Assembly (NCBI GenBank): GCA_036494715.1
Contig: DASXNY010000196.1
Span: 1-8,339, forward strand
Length of the DNA stretch: 8,339 nucleotides
Source of the DNA: JAICJR01 sp036494715
GTDB taxonomy: Bacteria; Actinomycetota; Thermoleophilia; Solirubrobacterales; Thermoleophilaceae
Reading direction: 5' to 3'
Shown: positions 1-6,295 of the stretch, in pieces
How the letters are laid out: every line of letters starts with the position of its first letter
Numbering within the stretch: the stretch's first letter is position 1
The notes under the pieces: generated by a model
What the model was told of the DNA's origin: nothing
What the model saw: only the letters and a program-made list of their open reading frames with translations
Database searches by the model: none
Made by a program: the position numbers and the translations under genes

Positions 1-44
1 AATTCCGCTGGCACGGGCGGGTATCGTGCCGCAAACCAGCGGAC

Positions 45-50
45 AGGAGG
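45..50 (+). promoter_or_regulatory. Ribosome binding site deciding the TTG start of the biotin carrier
   Basis: AGGAGG, a full match to the anti-SD core, lies 8 bases before TTG at 59. It makes this start much better than the in-frame GTG at 26, which has no SD before it. Bases 1-44 hold no recognisable gene end; no frame has a stop codon before the carrier start, so the end of the upstream gene cannot be placed. Confidence 0.8.
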
Positions 51-58
51 ACGGTCAG

Positions 59-271
59 TTGCCAGATGTCGAGGCCCACATCACGGGCACCGTGTGGAAG
101 ATCGAGTGCGAGGTGGGGCAGGAGGTCGAGGAGGGCGACACGCTCGTGATCCTCGAGTCGATGAAGATGGAGATGCCCGTCGAGGCGGAGGACGAGGGCA
201 AGGTCAAGGAGATCCGCTGCGAGGAGGGCCAGTCCGTGTCGGAGGGCGACACGCTGGTGGTTCTTGAGTAG
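59..271 (+). CDS. Free-standing biotin carboxyl carrier protein (biotin/lipoyl attachment domain)
   Basis: This is a 70-residue biotinyl domain and nothing else. It should carry CO2 on biotin between a biotin carboxylase and a carboxyltransferase of an acyl-CoA carboxylase (acetyl- or propionyl-CoA type) in the cytoplasm. The sequence shows ESMKMEM, with the biotinylated lysine at residue 36, and the two-fold repeated hammerhead pattern EEGDTLVILE / SEGDTLVVLE. The reading frame is open to the window edge, with a GTG at 26. The TTG at 59 is chosen because a perfect AGGAGG (45-50) sits 8 bases before it, and because small actinobacterial carriers of this kind usually begin just before a V.AHITGTVWK-like stretch. 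The next gene overlaps by 8 bases, so the two are probably translationally coupled. The carboxylase subunits are not in the window. A lipoyl protein is less likely, because the MKM motif is the biotin form. Confidence 0.93.
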   Translation: MPDVEAHITGTVWKIECEVGQEVEEGDTLVILESMKMEMPVEAEDEGKVKEIRCEEGQSVSEGDTLVVLE

Positions 272-1073
272 CTCGTCGGTCCAGGAACTGGCAGCGGGCA
301 AGCTGCTGCTCGACGAGCCGGCGCCGCACGTCGTCCGGCTGAAGATCTCGAACCCCGAGAAGCGCGGGGCACTCGACCACGAGATCCTCGACACGCTGGC
401 CGAGACCGTGGGCGGGCTCGAGGCCCGCTGCCTGCTGCTCACGGGCGACGGCAAGATGTTCTCGGCCGGCTACGACATCGGCAACTTCGATGCCCACAAC
501 TTCGAGGAGCGGGCCGAGGCGCTCGTGGCTCATCCGTTCAGCCATGCGCTCGAGGCGCTCGAGGCCTACGAGTATCCGGTGGTGGCGGCGCTCAACGGGC
601 ACGCGATCGGCGGTGGGTTAGAGCTCGCGCTCACCTGCGACATCCGCGTGGCGGCGCGCGGGATCAAGGTCGGCATGCCGCCGGCGCGGCTCGGCCTGAT
701 CTACTCCCACACGGGTCTGCGCAAGTTCATCGAGGTCTGCGGCGTGGCCAACACCGCGGAGCTGTTCTACGTCGGACGCAACGTGGACGCCGACCGCGCC
801 GCCGCCATGGGGCTCGTCAACCAGGTGGTGGAGCGCGACGAGCTGATGCCGGTGGCGGTGAAGCTGGCGGGCGAGATTGCGAGCAACGCCCCGCTCTCGC
901 TGAAGGGCAACAAGCAGGCGCTGCGGACCTTGCGCGCCCATTCGCTCGCGCTCCCCGAGGACGTGGCGCGACAGCTCGTCGAGCTGCGCGAGTCGTGCTT
1001 CGCCAGCGAGGACTTCCGCGAGGGCGTGCGTGCCTTCGCCGAGAAGCGCCCGGCGGAGTGGAAGAACCGCTAG
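264..1073 (+). CDS. Crotonase-fold acyl-CoA enzyme, probably a methylmalonyl/ethylmalonyl-CoA decarboxylase-like protein
   Basis: This 269-residue protein has the crotonase fold. The CoA/oxyanion-hole elements are visible as KMFSAGYDI (64-72) and NGHAIGGGLELAL (111-123). An automatic call would be enoyl-CoA hydratase, but the first catalytic Glu of hydratases (Glu144 of the rat enzyme, in QPEI) is Pro140 here. The segment MPPARLGLIYS instead lines up without gaps with TPVNLGVPYN of E. coli methylmalonyl-CoA decarboxylase (ScpB), keeping its Tyr140 as Tyr147. The second hydratase Glu is retained at Glu166 (NTAEL). The C-terminal SEDFREGVRAFAEKR also resembles the ScpB end. Start: TTG 264, inside the carrier gene (8-base overlap). 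The SD is weak (GGTGG, 256-260), so coupling to the upstream gene is likely. Beside a biotin carrier, the job may be removal of wrongly carboxylated CoA esters or decarboxylation of methylmalonyl-CoA. The fold is certain; the reaction is inferred from alignment by memory. Confidence 0.85.
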   Translation: MSSSSVQELAAGKLLLDEPAPHVVRLKISNPEKRGALDHEILDTLAETVGGLEARCLLLTGDGKMFSAGYDIGNFDAHNFEERAEALVAHPFSHALEALEAYEYPVVAALNGHAIGGGLELALTCDIRVAARGIKVGMPPARLGLIYSHTGLRKFIEVCGVANTAELFYVGRNVDADRAAAMGLVNQVVERDELMPVAVKLAGEIASNAPLSLKGNKQALRTLRAHSLALPEDVARQLVELRESCFASEDFREGVRAFAEKRPAEWKNR

Positions 1074-1129
1074 CTGTCCGACCTCCCGCATACCTTGGCG
1101 AGAACCGACGTCGCTTAGGGAGGTTCAGC
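1074..1129 (+). promoter_or_regulatory. bioB leader: possible stem hiding the Shine-Dalgarno, plus an 8-base palindrome
   Basis: This is the longest non-coding gap inside the left block. ACCTCCC (1081-1087) is the exact reverse complement of GGGAGGT (1118-1124), which contains the bioB SD (AGGGAGG, 1117-1123, 6 bases before the TTG start). A G-U pair (1080/1125) can extend the stem to 8 pairs around a loop of about 30 bases. Within the loop, GGCGA (1097-1101) can pair with TCGCT (1111-1115), and CGACGTCG (1106-1113) is a perfect palindrome. No convincing -35/-10 pair and no E. coli-type BirA operator was seen. A role in translation control, or a protein operator at the palindrome, is an inference. 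Confidence 0.4.
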
Positions 1130-2305
1130 TTGCCGCCGCTGATCACGTACGAGGAAGCGCTGGCCCTCGGTGAGATCGAGGACCACGACGGGATCCTCGC
1201 GCTCGTCGACCGTGCCTTCGCGGCCCGCATCGAGCGCTTCGGCGACTCCACCGACCTCTGCTCGCTGGTCAATGCGAAGTCCGGCGGCTGCGCCGAGGAC
1301 TGCGGCTTCTGCGCCCAGTCGAAGTACGCGGACTCGGACACCCCGATGCACGCGATGATGACGCCTGAGCAGATCCTCGAGCACGCGCGCGCGGCCGAGG
1401 CGGCGGGCGCGCACCGCTTCTGCATGGTCACGCAGGGTCAGGGCCTGTCGAAGCGGGACTTCGAGAACATCGTCGCCGGCGCCAAGCTCGTCGCCGAGCA
1501 CACCAACCTCAAGCGCTGCGCGTCGATCGGGCACATGTCGGTCGCGCGCGCGCAGGCGCTCAAGGACGCGGGCATCCAGCGCGTGCACCACAACGTGGAG
1601 ACCGCCGAGTCCTACTACGACGAGGTCTCCAGCACGGTCAGGTACGAGGGCCGCATCCGCACGATCGACGCGGTCAAGCAGGCGGGACTCGAGACCTGCG
1701 TCGGCGGGATCCTCAACCTCGGCGAGTCGCGCGAGCAGCGGGCGGAGATGGCCTTCCAGCTCGCCTCGATCGACCCGACGTCGGTGCCGATCAACCTGCT
1801 CAACCCGCGCCCCGGCACGAAGTTCGGCGACCGCGACTACATCGACCCGTGGGAGGCCGTGAAGTGGATCGCGATCTTTCGGCTGATCCTCCCGGCGGCG
1901 CTGTTCCGGCTCTGCGGCGGCCGGATCGAGAACCTCGGCGAGCTCCAGCCGCTGGCGGTCAAGGCGGGGCTCAACGGCGTGATGATGGGCAACTTCCTCA
2001 CCACCCTCGGAGCCGAGCCGGAGGATGACCGGGCGATGTTCGAGGACCTTGGGCTGAACACAGCGGCTCAGCCCGACAATGGCTCGAATCCGCGCCCGGA
2101 CAATCGCTCCGGCTGGCTCTCGGGGGACAGCCCGGGGACGCCGATCGACCGGCTGATCCGGCACCAGGACGAGGCCAATTTCTGGAACCCGTCCAGTCAG
2201 CTCCGGCACCGCAAGAAGGGCTCGGTGCCGCCGCGGCCCGACGGCGCGCCCAACCGCTCGCGGCCGCTCGAGATCGTGCAGGTCGAGGCAGGGGAGGCGG
2301 CATGA
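1130..2305 (+). CDS. bioB: Biotin synthase (radical SAM), with a long C-terminal tail
   Basis: BioB inserts sulfur into dethiobiotin to make biotin, using a [4Fe-4S] cluster with SAM and a sacrificial [2Fe-2S] cluster. The 391-residue protein has the radical-SAM triad C54-AED-C58-GF-C61 in NAKSGGCAEDCGFC. The expected [2Fe-2S] ligands are Cys98 (RFCM), Cys130 (KRCASIG), Cys190 (ETCVGGI) and Arg260 (FRLCGGR). SVPINLLNPRPGT and NFLTTLG are further family landmarks. The start is TTG 1130 with AGGGAGG 6 bases upstream; the in-frame start at 995 would lie deep inside the previous gene and add 45 unrelated residues. The family core ends near residue 310. The remaining 81 residues (PDN repeat, then NFWNPSSQLRHRKKG and a Pro-rich end) go beyond the usual length of about 320-350. 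The stop overlaps the bioF start in ATGA. Confidence 0.96.
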   Translation: MPPLITYEEALALGEIEDHDGILALVDRAFAARIERFGDSTDLCSLVNAKSGGCAEDCGFCAQSKYADSDTPMHAMMTPEQILEHARAAEAAGAHRFCMVTQGQGLSKRDFENIVAGAKLVAEHTNLKRCASIGHMSVARAQALKDAGIQRVHHNVETAESYYDEVSSTVRYEGRIRTIDAVKQAGLETCVGGILNLGESREQRAEMAFQLASIDPTSVPINLLNPRPGTKFGDRDYIDPWEAVKWIAIFRLILPAALFRLCGGRIENLGELQPLAVKAGLNGVMMGNFLTTLGAEPEDDRAMFEDLGLNTAAQPDNGSNPRPDNRSGWLSGDSPGTPIDRLIRHQDEANFWNPSSQLRHRKKGSVPPRPDGAPNRSRPLEIVQVEAGEAA

Positions 2306-3525
2306 CGGACATCGAGGAACGGCTGGACGACCTACGGGAGCAGGGGCTCTACCGGCGCATGCGGCTCGTGTCCGGCCCGCAGGGGCCGCGCGTGCTGCTC
2401 GATGGCAAGCCGGTCCTGCTGCTGTGCTCGAACAACTACCTCGGGCTGGCCGATCACCCGCGCGTGCGCGAGGCGGCTGCGGAGGCGGCGATGCGCTGGG
2501 GCGTGGGCGCGGGGGCGTCGCGGCTCGTGTCGGGCAACATGACCGTGCACCGGCGGCTCGAGTCGGAACTGGCGGACTTCCAGAGCAGCGAGGCGTGCCT
2601 GTTGTTCGGCTCGGGCTATCTGGCCAACGCCGGGATCATCTCGACGCTCGCGCGTGAGGGCGACGTCGTGCTGTCGGACTCGCTCAATCACGCGAGCGTC
2701 GTGGACGGCTGCAGGCTCGCCAAGGCGCGCAGGTTCGTCTACGACCACTGCGACACGGAACACCTCGAGTACGGGCTGCGCGAGGCGGCCGGTCGCGCGG
2801 CGCTGATCGTCACCGACGGGGTCTTCTCCATGGACGGCGACGTCGCCCCGCTGCCGGAGATCGTCGAGCTGGCGCGCAACTACGACGCGCGCGTGATGGT
2901 CGACGACGCGCACGGCACCGGCGCGCTCGGGCCGGGCGGGCGCGGCGCCGTGGCCGCGGCCGGCCTCGAGGACGAGGTGGACGTCCTGGTCGGCACGCTC
3001 GGCAAGTCGCTCGGCTCCTACGGCGCCTACGTCTGCTGCGACTCGGCCATGGCCGAGTACCTCGTCAACTCGGCGCGCACGCTGATCTTCTCCACTGCGC
3101 TGCCGCCGCCCGCGGTGGCGGGTGCGCTGGCCGCGCTCGACCTCCTGCGCTCCCAGCCCCAGCGGGTAGACAAGCTGCAGCGCAACGCGCGCACGCTCCG
3201 CGACTCGCTGGCCGACCAGGGGCTCAACGCCGACGACTCCGAGACGCAGATTGTGCCGCTCGTGATCGGCGATGCGACCGAGGCGATGAAGGCCTGCGAG
3301 AAGGCTTTGAAGAAGGGCGTATTCGCCCAGGCGATCAGGCCGCCCACGGTGCCCGACGGCACGTCGCGGCTGCGACTCGCGGTGATGGCCTCGCACACCG
3401 GCGCGGAGCTGCGCCAGGCGGCGAAGGTGCTCGGCTCCGTGGTGCAGTCGCAGCCGGTGGCGGCGGGTGAGCCGGCCGAGGCCGCCGAGCCGCGCGTCTA
3501 CGACGGCTGGGCCGAGGCCGCGTAG
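2302..3525 (+). CDS. bioF: 8-amino-7-oxononanoate synthase (PLP, alpha-oxoamine synthase family)
   Basis: BioF condenses pimeloyl-thioester with L-alanine to 8-amino-7-oxononanoate, the first ring-forming precursor of biotin, and is a cytoplasmic PLP dimer. The 407 residues show SNNYLGLADHP (43-53), GASRLVSGN (71-79), the substrate/PLP-stacking His130 (SLNHAS), DDAHGTG (201-207) with the PLP-nitrogen Asp201 and His204, and the Schiff-base Lys235 in GTLGKSLGSYGAY. The start ATG 2302 overlaps the bioB stop, with GGGGAGG (2291-2297) just upstream, so translation is probably coupled. The last 25-30 residues (Ala/Glu/Pro-rich, ending RVYDGWAEAA) extend past the usual family end. The nearest alternative is 2-amino-3-ketobutyrate CoA ligase (Kbl), which sequence alone barely separates from BioF; position between bioB and bioD decides for BioF. 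Confidence 0.95.
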   Translation: MTDIEERLDDLREQGLYRRMRLVSGPQGPRVLLDGKPVLLLCSNNYLGLADHPRVREAAAEAAMRWGVGAGASRLVSGNMTVHRRLESELADFQSSEACLLFGSGYLANAGIISTLAREGDVVLSDSLNHASVVDGCRLAKARRFVYDHCDTEHLEYGLREAAGRAALIVTDGVFSMDGDVAPLPEIVELARNYDARVMVDDAHGTGALGPGGRGAVAAAGLEDEVDVLVGTLGKSLGSYGAYVCCDSAMAEYLVNSARTLIFSTALPPPAVAGALAALDLLRSQPQRVDKLQRNARTLRDSLADQGLNADDSETQIVPLVIGDATEAMKACEKALKKGVFAQAIRPPTVPDGTSRLRLAVMASHTGAELRQAAKVLGSVVQSQPVAAGEPAEAAEPRVYDGWAEAA

Positions 3526-3539
3526 GCGTCAGAGAGCAA

Positions 3540-4211
3540 GTGCGCGGGGTATTCGTCGCCGGGACGGACACCGGCGTCGGCAAGACGATCCTGGCGGCGG
3601 CGATCTGCGCCGCCCTCGCGGCCCGCGGCGAGCGAGTGGCCGCGTTCAAGCCGGCCGTGACGGGCCTCGACGACGACCCGCCCCGGGGCTTCGCGCGCGA
3701 CCACGAGCTGCTCGCCTCGGTGGCGAGCGCGGGGCAGTCGGCCGAGGACGTGTCGCCGCTGCGCTACGGGCCGCCGCTGTCGCCGCACTACGCGGCCACG
3801 CTGGCCGGCGAGCAGATCGAGCCCACCGAGCTGCTGGCGAAGGCGCGCAACGCCTCAGACCACGCCGACGCGCTCGTGTGCGAGGGAGTGGGCGGCCTGC
3901 TCGTCCCGCTCACGCCCGGCTACCTGATCCGCGACCTCGCGCTCGACCTCGGGCTGCCGCTGGTGGTGGCGGCGCGGCCCGGGCTCGGCACGATCAACCA
4001 CACGCTGCTCACCCTCGAGGCCGCGCGCACCGCGGGCGTGGACGTACGTGGCGTGGTGATGACGCCCTGGCCCGAGGGCGACGCCCTCGCGGACTCCAAC
4101 CGCGCCACGGTCGAGCTGATCGGCGACGTCCCGGTGAGCGGCCTGCCGCCGCTGACGCGCGACGGGCTGGCCGCCGCCGGCGCACAGCTCCCGCTCGACA
4201 GCTGGCTCTAG
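3540..4211 (+). CDS. bioD: ATP-dependent dethiobiotin synthetase
   Basis: BioD closes the ureido ring of dethiobiotin from 7,8-diaminopelargonate, CO2 and ATP. The 223 residues match the usual length of about 225. The P-loop GTDTGVGKT (8-16) gives Lys15 and Thr16. FKPAVTG gives Lys37 and Thr41, Asp54 is in place, and CEGVGGLLVPL places Glu115. These positions coincide with the E. coli catalytic numbering as I remember it. The start is GTG 3540, 14 bases after the bioF stop, with only a weak purine-rich SD (AGAGAG, 3531-3536). The stop codon TAG overlaps the stop of the opposing symporter gene, with no terminator between them. The step between BioF and BioD needs bioA, which is not in this window. 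Confidence 0.95.
   Translation: MRGVFVAGTDTGVGKTILAAAICAALAARGERVAAFKPAVTGLDDDPPRGFARDHELLASVASAGQSAEDVSPLRYGPPLSPHYAATLAGEQIEPTELLAKARNASDHADALVCEGVGGLLVPLTPGYLIRDLALDLGLPLVVAARPGLGTINHTLLTLEAARTAGVDVRGVVMTPWPEGDALADSNRATVELIGDVPVSGLPPLTRDGLAAAGAQLPLDSWL
4208..4211. other. Convergent stop codons overlapping in CTAG
   Basis: The bioD stop (TAG, 4209-4211, + strand) and the symporter stop (TAG read as CTA, 4208-4210, - strand) share the palindrome CTAG. There is no space for an intrinsic terminator between the two operons, and no GC stem followed by a T-run was seen near either end. Confidence 0.9.
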
Positions 4212-5959
4212 GCCGGCGCGGGCTCGCGCGCCTCGTCCGCCGGCTCGCGCTCGAGCTGCTCGAGGCCGAGGCCCTCGGGCGCGTGCAGCGCGAGCATCAC
4301 CGGCTCGGGGTCGACGCGCTCGCTGCGGTCGAACACCGACACCAGGACCATCGTGATGAACGCGATCGGCACCGACACCACTGCGGGCTGGCTGAGCAGG
4401 GCGCCCAGCGCGCCGTTCACGTCGCCCGCGATCAGCCCCGCGAAGATCCCGCCGCTCGCCAGGCAGGCCCCGGCGATCATGCCGGTGGCGGCGCCGCGGG
4501 CCGTGAGTCCCTCCCACCAGATTCCGAGCAGGAACATCGGGCAGAACGTGCTGGCCGCCAGCGCGAAGGCCCAGCCCACGAGCACGCCGATGTCGAGGTT
4601 GCCCGCGGCCAGCGCCAGCAGCACGGGCGCGATCACGCCCCCCACCGCACAGATGCGGAAGCGCAGCCGCCGATTGTGAGCCCCGGCCGTCTGGCGCCGA
4701 ACCCGGCCCCAGACGTCATAGGAGAGCGTGCCCGCGATCGACACGAGCAGCCCCGACGCCGTCGACAGGAACGCCGCGAACGCGCCCGCCGCCGTGAGCG
4801 CCGACAGGAGGTTGCCGGGCACGCCCGGCCAGGCCAGGTGCGGCAACCGCAGCACCAGCGAATCGGTCTCCCCCGTGACGTAAAGGCCCGGAGCGAGCAC
4901 CCGCCCGAGCAGCCCGTACACGGTCGGGAACAGGTAGAAGAGCCCGAGGAGCCCGAGCACGCGCACGGTGGTTCGCCGGGCCGCCGGGCCGTCGGGGTTG
5001 GTGTAGAAGCGGACGAGGATGTGCGGCAGCCCCATCGTCCCGAGCACCGTGGCGATCAGCAGCGAGTAGACGAACAGCGGCCCGTCGCGGCCGCCGTGGC
5101 CCACGGGCCGCGCCCAGACGACGCCCGGGCCGCGCTCGGCGCCGGAGCCGATCGGCACGGCCGCGCCCGGTGGCAGCACGAGCTTGCCGGCGGGCAGCTT
5201 CACCTTCTCGTTCGCATCCGCGTGGTGCGGCACGCCGTCCTCGCGGTAGCTCGTCGCGCGCGGGAAGGTGACCGTCTTGGGCGAGTCGAGCTTCACGGTC
5301 AGGCCCGTGGCGGGAGCGCGCGGGACGTCGGCGCCGAACAGCGCGCTCTTGTGGGGCAACCCGCCGAGGTAGATGAGGAGCAGGCACGCTGGCAGCGCGA
5401 TCGCGAACGTCTTGATCCAGAACTGCACGGCCTGCACGTAGGTGATGCCGCGCATGCCACCGAGGCCGACGTTGACCGCGACGATCGCGCCGACCACCAC
5501 CACGCCCACCCAGTAGGGCGCGCCGATCACCTCGCCGAGCGTGATCCCAGCGCCCTTGAGCTGCGGCACGAGATAGAAGCCCGCGATGCCGAGCACGATC
5601 GCCGCGGCGAGGAGCCGCATGTGCGGGCTGCCGAGCCGCGCCTCGACGAAGTCGGAGATCGTGAACGAGCCGAAGCGCCGCAGGGGCGCCGCCACGAACA
5701 AGAGCAGTGTGAGATAGCCCGCCGTGAACCCCACCGACAGCCAGATCGCGTCCATGCCGAGCTTCATCGCCAGACCAGCAATGCCGAGGAAACTCGCGGC
5801 CGACAGGTACTCGCCGGACACCGCCGCCGCGTTCCACCACGGTGTGATCGCGCGTGAGGCCACGAACAGGTCCGAGGTGGTGCGGGCGAAGCGAAACGCC
5901 CAGGTGCCGAGCCCCAGCGTGCCGAGCGTGACCACGCTGACGGCCAGCAGCGCGATCAT
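4208..5959 (-). CDS. Sodium:solute symporter, cation/acetate (ActP/MctC-like) type
   Basis: This is an inner-membrane importer of the SSS family, probably taking up acetate, pyruvate or another short monocarboxylate with Na+ or H+. The 583 residues give about 13 hydrophobic segments. Family signatures are SGEYLSAASFLG (48-59, TM with cation site), GGMRGITYVQAVQFW (167-181), GTMGLPHILVRFYT (307-320, very close to the ActP GTAGLPHILMRFFT) and the Na2-site-like FLSTASGLL (397-405) followed by LSYD. Two parts are longer than in ActP (549 aa): an outward loop of about 90 residues (205-295) rich in Pro and charge, and an acidic C-terminal tail (545-583). The ATG start overlaps the upstream gene's stop in ATGA, and the SD (GGTGG) is modest, so coupling is likely. 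It is last in a four-gene operon behind a two-component system. Family is certain; substrate is inferred. Confidence 0.93.
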   Translation of the reverse strand: MIALLAVSVVTLGTLGLGTWAFRFARTTSDLFVASRAITPWWNAAAVSGEYLSAASFLGIAGLAMKLGMDAIWLSVGFTAGYLTLLLFVAAPLRRFGSFTISDFVEARLGSPHMRLLAAAIVLGIAGFYLVPQLKGAGITLGEVIGAPYWVGVVVVGAIVAVNVGLGGMRGITYVQAVQFWIKTFAIALPACLLLIYLGGLPHKSALFGADVPRAPATGLTVKLDSPKTVTFPRATSYREDGVPHHADANEKVKLPAGKLVLPPGAAVPIGSGAERGPGVVWARPVGHGGRDGPLFVYSLLIATVLGTMGLPHILVRFYTNPDGPAARRTTVRVLGLLGLFYLFPTVYGLLGRVLAPGLYVTGETDSLVLRLPHLAWPGVPGNLLSALTAAGAFAAFLSTASGLLVSIAGTLSYDVWGRVRRQTAGAHNRRLRFRICAVGGVIAPVLLALAAGNLDIGVLVGWAFALAASTFCPMFLLGIWWEGLTARGAATGMIAGACLASGGIFAGLIAGDVNGALGALLSQPAVVSVPIAFITMVLVSVFDRSERVDPEPVMLALHAPEGLGLEQLEREPADEAREPAPA

Positions 5960-6285
5960 CTGCCCACCAGGTCCCTGAATGCCTCGTCGAGCGCGTCGGC
6001 ACGCCGCTGGTAGATCAAGCCGAGGCCGACGAACAGCGGAAACAGCGGAAAGGCGACGAGGAACAGCGGCAGCGGCAGCCCGAGCACCGAGATGTGGCGC
6101 AGGGCGGGCGCGAGAAACAGCAGCAGCGGCAGCGAGCCGAGGATGCCCGCGAACGCCACGAGCGCGAGCAGTGAGAGCGCCAGCTGTGCCCGCACAAGCC
6201 TCCGCAGGTAGAGCCCACCGTGGGCGGTGGCCTCGGCCAGCTCGTCGCGCGGAGTGCGGCGACGCCCGACCGGAGACGGGCTCAC
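5956..6285 (-). CDS. Small two-helix membrane protein, DUF485/YjcH-like partner of the symporter
   Basis: This 109-residue protein has a charged N-terminus (about 1-32), two hydrophobic helices (about 33-57 and 66-92) and a charged end, YQRRADALDEAFRDLVGR. That is the layout of DUF485 proteins such as E. coli YjcH, which is encoded immediately before actP. Primary similarity is weak, so the assignment rests on size, topology, the Y.RRAD..D ending and gene order. The start GTG 6285 is preceded by GAGGG with 7-base spacing and lies 10 bases after the response-regulator stop. A longer version from 6354 would run 57 bases into the response-regulator gene and add an arginine/cysteine-rich stretch of no family character. 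It may stabilise or modulate the transporter; its function is unknown even for the family. The gene ends in ATGA with the symporter start. Confidence 0.75.
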   Translation of the reverse strand: MSPSPVGRRRTPRDELAEATAHGGLYLRRLVRAQLALSLLALVAFAGILGSLPLLLFLAPALRHISVLGLPLPLFLVAFPLFPLFVGLGLIYQRRADALDEAFRDLVGR

Positions 6286-6295
6286 CGCCTGGCCC

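Noticed and set aside
26..58. GTG 26 start for the biotin carrier, or the carrier as the end of a longer protein
   Set aside because: There is no SD before GTG 26, and AGGAGG is placed exactly for TTG 59. The frame is open to the edge, but the upstream residues look like no carboxylase linker I recognise; this cannot be fully excluded.
995..1129. An earlier bioB start at 995
   Set aside because: It would overlap the crotonase gene by 79 bases and add 45 Arg-rich residues with no BioB similarity; TTG 1130 has a strong SD at 6 bases.
1074..1129. BirA-, BioQ- or BioR-type operator before bioB
   Set aside because: None of the known consensus forms I can recall is present; only the generic palindrome CGACGTCG was seen.
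1115..2209. 364-codon minus-strand frame opposite bioB, and a similar 354-codon frame opposite bioF (2332-3396)
   Set aside because: Both are Arg/Val/Leu/His-rich mirror frames of strongly conserved genes, without their own SD or domain motifs.
2302..3525. bioF as threonine-catabolic Kbl instead
   Set aside because: The family overlap is real, but no threonine dehydrogenase is nearby and the gene is translationally coupled to bioB and followed by bioD.
4212..4270. Intrinsic terminator at the convergent junction
   Set aside because: There are GC-rich inverted stretches, but they lie within the symporter coding region and no T-run follows on either strand.
3467..5857. A 796-codon open frame on the + strand across bioD and antisense to the symporter
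   Set aside because: Its product is Arg/Ala/His-rich with no domain character. It overlaps bioD in another frame and runs against the well-supported symporter; long shadow frames are expected at this GC content.
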